In this document: positions 10,983 to 20,114 of the stretch, in pieces
Numbering within the stretch: the first letter of the stretch is position 1
Layout of the letters: every line of letters begins with the position of its first letter
DNA from: Streptomyces sp. BA2
GTDB taxonomy: Bacteria > Actinomycetota > Actinomycetes > Streptomycetales > Streptomycetaceae
Reading direction: 5' to 3'
NCBI RefSeq assembly: GCF_009769735.1
Contig: NZ_WSRO01000002.1
Location: 4,104,001 to 4,168,000 of the forward strand
DNA length: 64,000 nucleotides
Notes under the pieces: model-generated
Seen by the model: the letters and a program-made list of their open reading frames with translations, nothing else
Told to the model about the DNA's origin: nothing
The model's database searches: none
Position numbers and translations under genes: made by a program

Positions 10983-11283
10983 CCGCCGCTTCGCGGCGGA
11001 TGTTTCCCGCCCACCCACCCGATTGCCCCGCAGTGGGTCCCCCTGCGCAGGTGACGGCACAACCCCCCGAGCAGAACTACTCCCCACCCACCCACCCACC
11101 CGATCGCCCAGCAGCGGGCTCGCAGGCTGGTGGGGGGTGGCCCCTAAGCATCTGACGCCACGGGGTGATCGGGTGGGCGGGTGGGAAACATCCGCCGCGA
11201 AGCGGCGGTTCAGGTCAAGACGGACGGAAAGCATCGGGCACTGCCGGGTGATCGGGTGAGTGGGGGCTTCGGCCGCGAAGCGG
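10983..11283. repeat. Dispersed hairpin / G-quadruplex repeat cluster (locus B) with 41-bp inverted ends
   Basis: This occupies most of the 440-bp gap between the TetR and VOC genes. The left arm 10983-11023 and right arm 11168-11208 are 41-bp inverted repeats with two mismatches. Each arm is a CCGCCGC-TTC-GCGGCGG hairpin joined to a C-rich (or G-rich) run. Inside, CCCACCCACCCACCCACCC (11083-11101) is a further quadruplex motif on the minus strand. A degenerate extra unit spans 11246-11283. The whole resembles a bacterial interspersed mosaic element. Confidence 0.85.
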
Positions 11284-11286
11284 CGG

Positions 11287-11664
11287 TCAGGGCTGGGTGG
11301 GGGGCTTCCGCTCCAGGAACTCCAGGCGGTTGCCCACCGTGTCCTTCGAGTAGAAGCGGCGGTGGCCCGGCAGGGCGTCGTCCCAGACGATCTCCGCGCC
11401 CCGGGCGGCCAGCCGCTCGGCGTACGCCGAGATGTTCCGCACCCGCAGCCCGGGGTGCGCCTTGCGCGCCGGACGGAAGCCCGCCTCCACGCCCAGGTGC
11501 AGCTCCACCGCCCCCGCGCGGAACCAGCACCCGCCGCGCGCGGCAAGCGCCGGGGGCTTGGCGATCTCCTTCATGCCGAGCACGTCGACGTAGTACGCCC
11601 GCAGGGCCACCTCACTGCCGGGCGGCGCGGCGAGCTGGACGTGGTCGACGGCGACCAGCGTCAC
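11287..11664 (-). CDS. VOC-family (glyoxalase/dioxygenase fold) protein
   Basis: 125 aa, a single vicinal-oxygen-chelate domain. It opens with VDHVQLA, where the His is a typical metal ligand, and has the paired beta-alpha-beta-beta-beta modules ending DTVGNRLEFLE with the metal-binding Glu. The start overlaps the stop of the upstream methyltransferase by four bases, so it is translationally coupled to tam. The substrate is unknown; lyase, dioxygenase or binding roles are all possible. Confidence 0.85.
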   Translation of the reverse strand: MTLVAVDHVQLAAPPGSEVALRAYYVDVLGMKEIAKPPALAARGGCWFRAGAVELHLGVEAGFRPARKAHPGLRVRNISAYAERLAARGAEIVWDDALPGHRRFYSKDTVGNRLEFLERKPPTQP

Positions 11665-12506
11665 GTGGTCCGCCGGGCCACGGCGAAGACCCTGCGGAAG
11701 GGGAAGACCGTGCCCCGCGGCCCTGCCGGGTACGCCTTGCGGAGCAGTTCCCCGTACTCGGAGAGGAACGTCTCCCTCGCCTCCGGGTCGTCCGCCAAAG
11801 CCGTCAGCACAGGCCGCAGGCCCGTTCCCTTCACCCAGTCCAGGACCGGGTCCTCCCCCTCAAGGAGGTGCAGATACGTCGTCTCCCACGCGTCCACCTC
11901 ACACCCCAGCGGGACAAGGCGTTCCAGATAGGCCGTCGGCGAGAGCACCGCGTCCGCGTGGCGCAGCCGCCCCCCGAGCCGGCCCCGCCACCGCTCGGAC
12001 TCGCTCAGCTCGCGCATCAGGACGTGGCTCGGGGCGTCGAAGTTGCCGGGGACCTGGAAGGCGAACGTGCCGCCAGGGGTCAGCGCCGCGATCCAGGCGG
12101 GGAAGGAGTCCGGGTGGCCCGGCACCCACTGGAGGGTCGCGTTGGACAGGATCAGGTCGTACGTCCCCTCGGGCGGCGCCCAGTCCCCCGCGTCCGCCGC
12201 GGCGAAGTCCAGGCGGCCGCCGCCGGACGTGGGTCCCGCCAGGCGCTCCGCCTGCTCCAGCATCTGGGGCGAGTTGTCGTAGCCGGTGACGTGCGCCCTC
12301 GGCCAGCGTTCGGCCAGCAGACGCGTGACGTTGCCGGGGCCGCAGCCCAGGTCCGCGATGCGCGGCGGGCGGCGGCCGTCGGTGGCGGGCAGTTCGGGGA
12401 CGCGGGCCAGCAGGTCGACGAAGGGGCGGGCGCGGTGGCCGGAGTGGCGCAGGTACTGGCCTGGGTCCCAGGTGGGGGCGGGGCTGCTGCTGGGGGCGGC
12501 GGTCAT
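11661..12506 (-). CDS. tam: Trans-aconitate 2-methyltransferase
   Basis: 281 aa. The start at 12506 is chosen from GAGGAGGC directly upstream. It is a class I SAM methyltransferase: IADLGCGPGNVTRLL is the SAM motif I near residue 47, then GYDNSPQML and an ATLQWVP motif. It methylates trans-aconitate, which otherwise inhibits aconitase. It is divergent from the MarR gene at 12684, with a perfect palindrome between them. From memory of the literature, S. coelicolor TamR controls its divergent tam gene; the arrangement here matches. Confidence 0.9.
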   Translation of the reverse strand: MTAAPSSSPAPTWDPGQYLRHSGHRARPFVDLLARVPELPATDGRRPPRIADLGCGPGNVTRLLAERWPRAHVTGYDNSPQMLEQAERLAGPTSGGGRLDFAAADAGDWAPPEGTYDLILSNATLQWVPGHPDSFPAWIAALTPGGTFAFQVPGNFDAPSHVLMRELSESERWRGRLGGRLRHADAVLSPTAYLERLVPLGCEVDAWETTYLHLLEGEDPVLDWVKGTGLRPVLTALADDPEARETFLSEYGELLRKAYPAGPRGTVFPFRRVFAVARRTT

Positions 12507-12634
12507 GGGGGCCTCCTCGGGTCGCGGCGCTGACCTCGGCGTCGTACTGCCTTCGCGCAGGCGTCGTACCGGCGTCACACCACCTTCGTACCGGCGCCAT
12601 ACGCACGTCGTACCGCCATCCTCAACCCCAAGTA

Positions 12635-12648
12635 TCTTGACGTCAAGA
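12635..12648. promoter_or_regulatory. TamR (MarR-family) operator
   Basis: TCTTGACGTCAAGA is a perfect 14-bp palindrome, 36 bp upstream of tamR and 129 bp upstream of tam. MarR regulators typically bind such sites in the divergent promoter region they autoregulate. A nearby run of CGTCGTACCG-like near-repeats (12541-12620) is unexplained. Confidence 0.75.
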
Positions 12649-12683
12649 GACTTCACGTCGACAGACCCCCTACACTGATCGAC

Positions 12684-13181
12684 ATGGAGGACGAGGTCGA
12701 CCGTCTGGTCGCGGCATGGCGCCGGGAGCGCCCTGACCTCGACGTGGAACCACTCGAGGTGCTCAGCCGCGTCAGCAGGCTCGCGCGGCACCTCGACAGG
12801 GCCCGGCGGCTCGCGTTCTCCGAGCACAATCTGGAGCCGTGGGAGTTCGACGTACTGACGTCGCTGCGGCGCGCGGGCGCGCCCTATCAGCTCTCCCCCG
12901 GGCAGCTCCTCACCCAGACCCTGGTCACGTCCGGCACGATGACCAACCGCATCGACCGGCTCGCGAAGAAGGGCCTCGTCGAGCGGCTGCCCGATCCGAG
13001 CGACCGGCGTGGCGTGCTTGTGCGGCTGACGGAGGAAGGGCAGGACCGCGCGGACCAGGCCCTCGCCGGACTCCTCAAGCAGGAGCGGGCGATCCTCGCC
13101 GAGCTCTCCCGCGGGCAGCGCGGCGAACTGGCCGGGCTGCTACGCCAGTTGACCGCCCCGTTCGACAACATCCCCGGCTAG
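12684..13181 (+). CDS. tamR: MarR-family regulator TamR
   Basis: 165 aa winged-helix protein. The recognition segment is LLTQTLVTSGTMTNRIDRLAKKGLV and the wing is DPSDRRGVLVRLTEEG. An N-terminal helix extension precedes the core, as in the urate/citrate-sensing MarR subgroup. It is divergent from tam with an operator palindrome between. TamR of S. coelicolor is reported to respond to citrate, isocitrate and aconitate. The 3' end overlaps the convergent response-regulator gene by 42 bp. Confidence 0.87.
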   Translation: MEDEVDRLVAAWRRERPDLDVEPLEVLSRVSRLARHLDRARRLAFSEHNLEPWEFDVLTSLRRAGAPYQLSPGQLLTQTLVTSGTMTNRIDRLAKKGLVERLPDPSDRRGVLVRLTEEGQDRADQALAGLLKQERAILAELSRGQRGELAGLLRQLTAPFDNIPG

Positions 13182-13916
13182 GTCGACAGGACCCACTCCT
13201 GCCCTGCGCGCCAGCGCGACGGCCGCGAGCGTGGAGTGGACGCCCAGCTTCCCCAGGACGTTCTGCATGTGCGTACGCACCGTGTGCGGGGAGAGGAAGA
13301 GGCGCTCGGCCACGGCCTTCCTGCCAAGGCCCGCCACCATGCAGCGAAGGACCTCGCGCTCGCGCGGGGTCAGCGACTCCACCAGGCGCTCGGATTCCGT
13401 GCGGTGCTTGCGCGCGGCGGTCAACTCACGCAGGACGCCGGTGAGCAGCGCGGGCGGCAGATGGGTCTCTTCCCGCAACACCCCCCGTATGACCGTCAGG
13501 AGCCGGGACAGCGAGCAGTCCTTGGCGACCCAGCCCGACGCGCCGGCCTGCAGCGCGAGGGCGGCCCTGCGCGGGTCGTCCTTCTCGGCGAGCACGACCG
13601 TGCGGACCATCGGCTGGCCCGAACGGACCCCGGCAACCAGGGATATGCCGTCCACCAGGCCGTCCGCGTTGCCCTCCTGCACCGAAGGCGCGGGCCGCAC
13701 GCCCTGCACGGCGCTGGCGGACGCGCCCAGGTCGGCGTCGACGAGCAGCACGTCGTACCTGCGCCCCTCGGCTATCGCCCGCTCCAGGCAGCGCAGTGCG
13801 GCCGGGCCGCTGCCCGCCGCGGACACGTCGACGTCGGGCTCCGCCGCCAGAGCCGCCGCGAGCGACTCCGCGAAGATGCGATGGTCGTCGACGACCAGGA
13901 CTCGGATACGAACCAC
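13140..13916 (-). CDS. Orphan LuxR/NarL-type response regulator
   Basis: 258 aa from the GTG at 13916, which follows GGGAGGGGG and starts directly at the receiver domain (RVLVVDDHRIF). The acidic pair is Asp10-Asp11 and the likely phosphoacceptor is Asp60 in DVLLVDAD. About 20 extra residues follow it compared with a usual receiver, and a Lys is present in GWVAKD. The C-terminal LuxR helix-turn-helix is LTPREREVLRCMVAGLGRKAVAERLFLSPHTVRTHMQ. No kinase gene is adjacent. Confidence 0.88.
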   Translation of the reverse strand: MVRIRVLVVDDHRIFAESLAAALAAEPDVDVSAAGSGPAALRCLERAIAEGRRYDVLLVDADLGASASAVQGVRPAPSVQEGNADGLVDGISLVAGVRSGQPMVRTVVLAEKDDPRRAALALQAGASGWVAKDCSLSRLLTVIRGVLREETHLPPALLTGVLRELTAARKHRTESERLVESLTPREREVLRCMVAGLGRKAVAERLFLSPHTVRTHMQNVLGKLGVHSTLAAVALARRAGVGPVDLAGDVVERGGQLA

Positions 13917-14188
13917 TGAAACCCCCTCCCCCAAGCTCTCCTCGGAGAGCAGGGGATACCCGTCGGAGGACGTACGGTGCGGGCACGACACCCGGAACGG
14001 GGGTCGCCGCAGTCGCACGGCCGCCGCCGAGCTGTGACTGCCACCCCCACGCCGGGTGTCGTACCCGACTGTCTCGCCCCCTGATCAGTGCCGGCCCCCA
14101 CCGGCACTGCCACTCAGAGTAGGGCCGCACGGCAGGAGCGGAAGGTAATTTACAGAACTGACTGGCCAGCGCGTTTATGGTGAGCCGT

Positions 14189-14632
14189 ATGTTTCGTATT
14201 GAGACAGGAGTCGACAAAGAGCGGTTCGCTCTGCTCCTCGCCGGACTCGAGGACGCGAACACGCGGGCGTCACCGGTGATCCGCGCACTGCGGGACACCC
14301 CGCAGGATCGTGAAATACCGCTGGCGGTCTGGCTCCTGGAACGCACGGAGGGCCTCGTCGGCGGCCTCGCCGGACACACCTGGGGCCGCTGGCTCCACGT
14401 GAACTACCTCTGGGTCAGCACGAAGCACCAGGGCGCGGGCCTCGGCGCCCAACTGCTCGCCGAGGCGGAACGCATCGCGCGCGAGGAGCGCGAATGCCTC
14501 AACTCCCGCGTGGAGACGTGGGACTTCCAGGCACCGGGGTTCTATCGGGGCCAGGGCTACGAGGTGGTGTCGGTGATCCCCGACTATCCGCAGGGCGCGA
14601 AGGAGTTCACCCTTACGAAGCGGCTGGGGTAG
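14189..14632 (+). CDS. GNAT-family N-acetyltransferase
   Basis: About 147 aa. The acetyl-CoA motif A is LWVSTKHQGAGLGAQLLAEAE (the GxG loop), followed by the GNAT motif B segment FYRGQGYEVV. The start is uncertain: ATG at 14189 with GGTGAG just upstream, or ATG at 14177. The substrate is unknown. It is divergent from the response regulator and convergent with galK. Confidence 0.85.
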   Translation: MFRIETGVDKERFALLLAGLEDANTRASPVIRALRDTPQDREIPLAVWLLERTEGLVGGLAGHTWGRWLHVNYLWVSTKHQGAGLGAQLLAEAERIAREERECLNSRVETWDFQAPGFYRGQGYEVVSVIPDYPQGAKEFTLTKRLG

Positions 14633-14665
14633 GCGAGCAGGTGGGGGGCCGGGGGCCGGGGTAAG

Positions 14666-15832
14666 TCACCTCTCCCGGCGTGCCCCCGCCGAAGGAACCG
14701 CCGGGAACACCCGTGGTGCCGTGAAGCCCGCTGTAGTGAAGGCCTCCAGGATCGACTTCGTCACCGGGTCCGCGTCCGCCTCCTCCACCAGGACGATCGC
14801 CGAGCCGCCGAAGCCGCCGCCCGTCATGCGTGCGCCGATCGCGCCCGCCGTGTTCGCGGAGGTCACCACCAGGTCCAACTCCTCGCAGGAGATGCGGAGA
14901 TCGTCCCTCAGGGATGCGTGGCCCTCGGTCAGGACTGGGCCGATCGCCCGCACCTCCCCCGCGTCCAGCAGGCCGATGACCTGCTCCACCCGGTGGTCGT
15001 CCGAGACGACGTGGCGTACGTAGCGGCGGATCTTCTCGTCCGTCAGTTTGGCCAGGGCGGAGGGGAGTTCGGCGTACGGAACGTCCCTGAGGTGGGTCAC
15101 GCCCAGCTGTCGCGCGCCCTCCTCGCAGCCGGCCCGCCGCTCGGCGTACGCCCCGTCGCCCAGCTCGTGCTTGACCCGGGTGTCGACCACCAGGAGCTGG
15201 AGGCCCTGTGCCGCGAGGTCGAAGGGGACCTGGCGTATCGAGAGGTCCCGGCAGTCCAGGTGCAGGGCGTGGCCCTCGGTGGCGCACGCCGAGGCCATCT
15301 GGTCCATCACGCCGCACGGCACGCCCACGAAGGCGTTCTCGGCGCGCTGGGACAGGACCGCCAACTCAGGGGCGGTCAGGCCGAGTTCGCACAGGTCGTT
15401 CAGGGCAAGTGCCGTGACGACCTCCAGGGCCGCCGACGAGGACAGGCCCGCCCCCGTCGGCACGGTCGAGGCGAGGTGGATGTCGGCACCCCCGGAGACC
15501 GCGTGGCCCGCTTCCCGCAGCGCCCACACCACGCCCGCCGGGTAGGCGGCCCAGCCGCCCTGCCCGGCCCCCCGGGCAGTCAGCGCGAGGGGTGTCAGGT
15601 CGTCGACCCGCAGCTCGGCGACCGGAGCGTCGATGTCCGCCGAGTGGAGCCGCAGGACTCCGTCGGTGCGCCGCGCCACCGCCGCCACCGCGGTGTGCGG
15701 CAGCGCGAGCGGCATCACGAAGCCCTCGTTGAAGTCCGTGTACTCGCCGATGAGGTTGACCCGGCCAGGTGCCGACCAGACCCCCGTCGGCTCGTACCCG
15801 TACAGCTCCGCGAACTGCCCCGCTACGTCCAT
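14666..15832 (-). CDS. galK: Galactokinase
   Basis: 388 aa GHMP kinase. It phosphorylates alpha-D-galactose to galactose-1-phosphate. Signature motifs are APGRVNLIGEYTDFNEG (galactose binding, near residue 20), PTGAGLSSSAALE (ATP loop) and MTGGGFGGSAI near the C-terminus. It is the last gene of the galT-galE-galK operon, 29 bp after galE. Confidence 0.97.
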   Translation of the reverse strand: MDVAGQFAELYGYEPTGVWSAPGRVNLIGEYTDFNEGFVMPLALPHTAVAAVARRTDGVLRLHSADIDAPVAELRVDDLTPLALTARGAGQGGWAAYPAGVVWALREAGHAVSGGADIHLASTVPTGAGLSSSAALEVVTALALNDLCELGLTAPELAVLSQRAENAFVGVPCGVMDQMASACATEGHALHLDCRDLSIRQVPFDLAAQGLQLLVVDTRVKHELGDGAYAERRAGCEEGARQLGVTHLRDVPYAELPSALAKLTDEKIRRYVRHVVSDDHRVEQVIGLLDAGEVRAIGPVLTEGHASLRDDLRISCEELDLVVTSANTAGAIGARMTGGGFGGSAIVLVEEADADPVTKSILEAFTTAGFTAPRVFPAVPSAGARRER

Positions 15833-15861
15833 CAGTTACCCCTTAACCCCTGTTGACCCGG

Positions 15862-16815
15862 TCAGCGCTGGGCGAACGCCCACGCGTCGGCGACGATGCC
15901 CGCGAGGTCCGCGCGGGACGGATTCCAGCCGAGCCGCTCCCGCGCGGTGGCCGCGGACGCGACGAGGACCGCGGGGTCGCCGCCCCGGCGCGGGGCCATG
16001 ACCTCGGGGATCGGGTGCCCGGTGACCTGGCGGACGGTTTCGATGACCTCGCGCACGGAGAAGCCGTTGCCGTTGCCGAGGTTGCAGATCAGGTGCTCGC
16101 CGGAGGTGGCGGCCTCGACGGCGAGGAGGTGCGCCTGGGCGAGGTCGGCGACGTGGATGTAGTCGCGGACGCAGGTGCCGTCCGGGGTCGGGTAGTCGTC
16201 GCCGAAGACGTTGATCGCCTCGCGACGGCCCTGCGCGACCTGGAGGACGAGGGGGATCAGGTGCGACTCCGGGTCGTGCCGCTCGCCGTAGGCGCCGTAC
16301 GCGCCCGCCACGTTGAAGTAGCGCAGCGACACCGCGCCCAGGCCGTGGGCGGTGGCCTCGCCGGTGATCATGTGGTCGACGGCGAGCTTCGAGGCGCCGT
16401 ACGGAGACGTGGGGGCCGTCGGGTCGGTCTCCGTGATGGGGGTGCTGACCGGTTCGCCGTACGTCGCGGCGGTGGAGGAGAACACCAGCTTGCGGACATC
16501 GGAGGAACGCATCGCGGCCAGCAGCGCCATCGTGCCGCCGACGTTGTTGTCCCAGTACTTCTCGGGCTTCACGACGGACTCGCCGACCTGCGAGAAGGCG
16601 GCGAAGTGCAACACGGCGTCGTAGGAGGAGTCCAGCCACTTGGCGGCATCACGGATGTCGCCCTCGATGAACGTGGCGCCGGCCGGGACGCCCTCGCGGA
16701 AGCCGGTCGAGAGGTTGTCGAGGACGGTCACCTCGTGCCCGGCCTCGATCAGATGCTGGGCCACCACGCTTCCCACATAGCCCGCCCCGCCGGTGACCAG
16801 GTACTTACCGCTCAT
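15862..16815 (-). CDS. galE: UDP-glucose 4-epimerase
   Basis: 317 aa extended SDR enzyme. It interconverts UDP-galactose and UDP-glucose using bound NAD. The Rossmann motif is [10 protein letters not shown] at the N-terminus. The catalytic Ser-Thr-Ala/Tyr-x3-Lys set is FSSTAATYG and YGASKLAVD. It overlaps galT by four bases and precedes galK, so it is central in the Leloir operon. Confidence 0.97.
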   Translation of the reverse strand: MSGKYLVTGGAGYVGSVVAQHLIEAGHEVTVLDNLSTGFREGVPAGATFIEGDIRDAAKWLDSSYDAVLHFAAFSQVGESVVKPEKYWDNNVGGTMALLAAMRSSDVRKLVFSSTAATYGEPVSTPITETDPTAPTSPYGASKLAVDHMITGEATAHGLGAVSLRYFNVAGAYGAYGERHDPESHLIPLVLQVAQGRREAINVFGDDYPTPDGTCVRDYIHVADLAQAHLLAVEAATSGEHLICNLGNGNGFSVREVIETVRQVTGHPIPEVMAPRRGGDPAVLVASAATARERLGWNPSRADLAGIVADAWAFAQR

Positions 16816-17873
16816 GAACTCGCTACCTCTCGCAGTCGCTGGGCCGCGGCTTCCGGCGGCACGTCGTTGATGAACACGCTCATGCCGGATTCGGAACCCG
16901 CGAGGAACTTCAGCTTGCCCGAAGTGCGGCGAATGGTGAAAAGCTCGAGGTGGAGTGCGAAGTCGTCCCGGTTGACCCCGTCATGTCCGTCCAGTGCGCC
17001 GAAGGGCGCCTGGTGCCAGGCGGCGATGTACGGCGTGAGCTGACCCTCTTCACCGAAGATCCGGTCGAAGCGCCTCAACAGTTCCAGATAGACCTGGGGA
17101 AACTCTGTGCGCGCGGCCTCGTCGAGCCCCAGCAGGTCCGGCACCCGGCGCTTGGGGTAGAGGTGCACCTCGTAGGGCCAGTGCGCGGAGTAGGGGACGA
17201 ACGCCACCCAGTGCTCGGCGTCAAGGACCACCCGCTCCCCCGCCGACTCCTCGGCCACGACGTCGTCGAAGAGGTTGCGGCCGCCCGTCGCCTCCTTGTG
17301 CGCGGCGAGCGACCTCAGCATCAGGGACGTACGCGGGGTGACGAAGGGATAGGCGTAGATCTGCCCGTGCGGGTGGCCCAGGGTCACGCCGATCTCGGCG
17401 CCGCGGTTCTCGAAGCAGAACACCTGCTCGACGGAGGGGAGGTGCGAGAGCTCGGCGGTCCTGTCCGTCCAGGCGTCCAGGACGAGGCCCGCCTGTGCCT
17501 CGGTGAGGTCGGCGAAGGACGAGTCGTGGTCGGAGGTGAAGCAGACGACCTCGCAGCGTCCGGCGTCCCCGGCCAGCGAGGGGAAGCGGTTCTCGAAGAC
17601 GACCACGTCGTACGAGGAGTCGGGGACCTCGCTCAGACGGTCGCCCTCGGAGGGGCAGAGCGGGCACTCGTCGGCCGGCGGGTGGTACGTGCGGCCCTGG
17701 CGGTGCGACGCGATGGCGACGGCGTCGCCCAGGAGCGGGTCTCGGCGGATCTCCGATGTGGTGGAGATGGGGTCCAGGGGCCTCCGGTCGATGGCGTCGC
17801 GCACCGCGTCGTCGCGCGAGTCGTAGTAGATGAGCTCACGACCGTCTGCGAGACGGGTCGAGGTCTTCTTCAC
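16812..17873 (-). CDS. galT: Galactose-1-phosphate uridylyltransferase
   Basis: 353 aa HIT-superfamily enzyme. It transfers UMP from UDP-glucose to galactose-1-phosphate. The active-site motif [11 protein letters not shown] contains the nucleophilic His, and CPLCPSEGD is the metal-binding pair. It is the first gene of galT-galE-galK. The upstream divergent region (17874-18100) carries repeated hexamers that probably form the gal operator. Confidence 0.96.
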   Translation of the reverse strand: MKKTSTRLADGRELIYYDSRDDAVRDAIDRRPLDPISTTSEIRRDPLLGDAVAIASHRQGRTYHPPADECPLCPSEGDRLSEVPDSSYDVVVFENRFPSLAGDAGRCEVVCFTSDHDSSFADLTEAQAGLVLDAWTDRTAELSHLPSVEQVFCFENRGAEIGVTLGHPHGQIYAYPFVTPRTSLMLRSLAAHKEATGGRNLFDDVVAEESAGERVVLDAEHWVAFVPYSAHWPYEVHLYPKRRVPDLLGLDEAARTEFPQVYLELLRRFDRIFGEEGQLTPYIAAWHQAPFGALDGHDGVNRDDFALHLELFTIRRTSGKLKFLAGSESGMSVFINDVPPEAAAQRLREVASS

Positions 17874-17888
17874 GTCCGGGGCTCCTCA

Positions 17889-18063
17889 CCAACACCCACC
17901 CAACATAACCGCACATAACAAATCACAAGGCAACAGCATCGTCAATGCCGCGGCTGGAACGTGGCGCCAACAAGCCCCCTTGAGCGACGGCTATGCGTCC
18001 GATCACAATCCAACAAAGAACACCAACAGAAGTCTTCAGTTATTGAAGTGAGGGGCGTAGGTT
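17889..18063. promoter_or_regulatory. gal operon / symporter divergent control region
   Basis: On the galT sense strand TGTTGG occurs five times (complements at 17889, 17900, 17967, 18010, 18023) and TGTGAT twice (complements 17922-17927, 18002-18007). Two ACATAAC copies are exactly 10 bp apart (17903, 17913). I recall a hexamer-rich operator described for galP1 of S. lividans/coelicolor, which this resembles. Toward the symporter, CTTCA-GTTAT-TGAAG (18034-18048) overlaps a -35 candidate TTCAGT, 17 bp before TAGGTT (18058-18063). Confidence 0.55.
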
Positions 18064-18100
18064 CCGGTCTGATCAGTTCGCGCAACGAAGCGAGTTCCCC

Positions 18101-19783
18101 ATGCAGTCCCCCACACAGACCCTGGCCGAGGGGCTTCGGCTGCCCACCAACGGCCTCGACTACGCGATCCTCGCGATCTACTTCGCCGTGGTCCTCGGCA
18201 TCGGCTTCGCCGCCCGGCGCTCCGTGAAGACCAGCCTCGACTTCTTCCTCTCGGGCCGCTCCCTGCCCGCCTGGGTCACCGGCCTCGCGTTCGTCGCCGC
18301 GAACCTCGGCGCCACCGAGATCCTGGGCATGGCGGCGACCGGCGCCCAGTACGGCGTCGCGGTCGTCCACTGGTACTGGATCGGCGCCATCCCCGCGATG
18401 GTCTTCCTCGGCCTCGTGATGATGCCGTTCTACTACCGCAGCAAGGTCCGCTCGGTCCCCGAGTTCCTGCTCCAGCGCTTCGACAAGTCGGCGCACCTGC
18501 TGAGCTCGGTGCTCTTCGCGTTCGCCGCGATACTCATCGCGGGCGTGAACCTCTACGCCCTGTCGATCGTCGTCGAGGCGCTCCTGGGCTGGCCGCAGTG
18601 GGTGGCCATCGTGGTCGCCGGGTTCTTCGTCCTGGCGTACATCACGATCGGCGGGCTCTCCTCGGCGATCTACAACGAAGTCCTCCAGTTCTTCGTGATC
18701 CTCGCCGCGCTCATCCCGATCTGCGTCATCGGCCTGAAGAAGGTCGGCGGCTGGGACGGCCTGAGCGGGTCGATCGAGAAGTCGCACGGCGAGAACTTCA
18801 TGACCGCCTGGGGCGGCACCGGCATCGGTGACGCCAACCCGCTGGGCGCGAACTGGCTGACGATCATCCTCGGCCTCGGCTTCGTGCTCTCCTTCGGCTA
18901 CTGGACGACCAACTTCGCCGAGGTGCAGCGCGCCCTGTCCGCGAAGAACCTCTCCGCCGCCAAGCGCACCCCGCTGATCGCCGCCTTCCCGAAGATATTC
19001 ATCGTCTTCCTGGTGATGATCCCGGGCCTGGTCGCGGCCGTACTCGTCCCGAAGATCGGCACCGCCGGTTCCGACCTGACGTACAACGACGCGATCCCTT
19101 ACCTGATGCAGGAGTTGCTGCCCAACGGCGTGCTCGGCATCGCGGTGACCGGTCTGCTCGCGGCGTTCATGGCGGGCATGGCGGCGAACGTGTCGTCCTT
19201 CAACACCGTCTTCACGTACGACATCTGGGCGAAGTACGTGGTCAAGGGCCGCGAGGACGGCTACTACCTGAACTTCGGCCGGCTCATCACGGCGATCGGG
19301 GTGCTCGCCTCGATCGGCACCGCCTTCATCGCCTCGTCGTTCTCGAACATCATGGGGTACCTCCAGACGCTGTTCTCCTTCTTCAACGTCCCGATGTTCG
19401 TGGTCTTCATCATCGGCATGTTCTGGAAGCGCGCCTCCATGAAGTCCGGTGTGTGGGGCCTGCTCGCGGGCACGACCGCCGCGATGGTCAACTACTTCTG
19501 GATCTACAAGCAGGGCGTCATCGACATCCCGACCGACCAGGGCGCCAACTTCGTCTCGGCGATCGTCGGCTTCGTCGCCGGCGCCGTGGTGATGGTCGTC
19601 GTCACGCTCTTCACCGCCCCCAAGCCGGAGGCCGAACTGGCCGGTCTGGTCTACGGGACGACCGCGCCGGGCATCGACGAACCACCGGCCGAGGGCGACG
19701 ACGCGTGGTACCGCAAGCCCGCGCTGCTCGGCTGGGGAGCGATCGTGCTCGCCGCGGCCTGCTACCTGCCGTACTCGCTCTAA
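18101..19783 (+). CDS. Sodium:solute symporter (SSS family), probable galactose/sugar uptake
   Basis: 560 aa with about 14 hydrophobic segments. It opens with a periplasmic/TM1 region and FFLSGRSLPAWVTGLAFVAANLGATEI, closely patterned on sugar symporters of the vSGLT type (the GATE motif and the following Tyr/Trp-rich stretch). It carries sugar into the cell with sodium. The divergent galTEK operon implies galactose as substrate; this is inference from context. It is followed 24 bp later by a 94-aa membrane partner. Confidence 0.88.
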   Translation: MQSPTQTLAEGLRLPTNGLDYAILAIYFAVVLGIGFAARRSVKTSLDFFLSGRSLPAWVTGLAFVAANLGATEILGMAATGAQYGVAVVHWYWIGAIPAMVFLGLVMMPFYYRSKVRSVPEFLLQRFDKSAHLLSSVLFAFAAILIAGVNLYALSIVVEALLGWPQWVAIVVAGFFVLAYITIGGLSSAIYNEVLQFFVILAALIPICVIGLKKVGGWDGLSGSIEKSHGENFMTAWGGTGIGDANPLGANWLTIILGLGFVLSFGYWTTNFAEVQRALSAKNLSAAKRTPLIAAFPKIFIVFLVMIPGLVAAVLVPKIGTAGSDLTYNDAIPYLMQELLPNGVLGIAVTGLLAAFMAGMAANVSSFNTVFTYDIWAKYVVKGREDGYYLNFGRLITAIGVLASIGTAFIASSFSNIMGYLQTLFSFFNVPMFVVFIIGMFWKRASMKSGVWGLLAGTTAAMVNYFWIYKQGVIDIPTDQGANFVSAIVGFVAGAVVMVVVTLFTAPKPEAELAGLVYGTTAPGIDEPPAEGDDAWYRKPALLGWGAIVLAAACYLPYSL

Positions 19784-19807
19784 TCCCGATCGGAGGTCTG
19801 GAAGAAC

Positions 19808-20092
19808 ATGTCTGAACTGCGACACGAAGTCTCCGCACTGGAGCGCAAGTCCGCCACGGCGGCCCGTCTCTTCGACATCCGGCGGATCATCGGCGCTCTG
19901 TTCGTCGTCTACGGAATCATCGTGACGATCGCCGGAATCTCCCCGTCCGACGCCGACATGAAGAAGGCGGAGGACATCAACATCAACCTCTGGACGGGCC
20001 TTGCCATGCTGGCGCTCGGGCTCTTCTTCCTCGGCTGGCTGTGGCTGCGCCCCACTCCGCCGCCCACCGAGGCACCCGAAGAAGACCAGTAA
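19808..20092 (+). CDS. Small two-segment membrane protein downstream of the symporter
   Basis: 94 aa with two transmembrane segments (near residues 26-45 and 60-80), a charged N-terminal helix and a Pro/Glu-rich tail. GGAGG precedes the ATG. It is co-directional with the symporter 24 bp upstream, so probably in one operon and possibly an accessory subunit. I do not recognise the family. Confidence 0.75.
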   Translation: MSELRHEVSALERKSATAARLFDIRRIIGALFVVYGIIVTIAGISPSDADMKKAEDININLWTGLAMLALGLFFLGWLWLRPTPPPTEAPEEDQ

Positions 20093-20114
20093 CACCCCGA
20101 GGTGGGGCCCGAGT

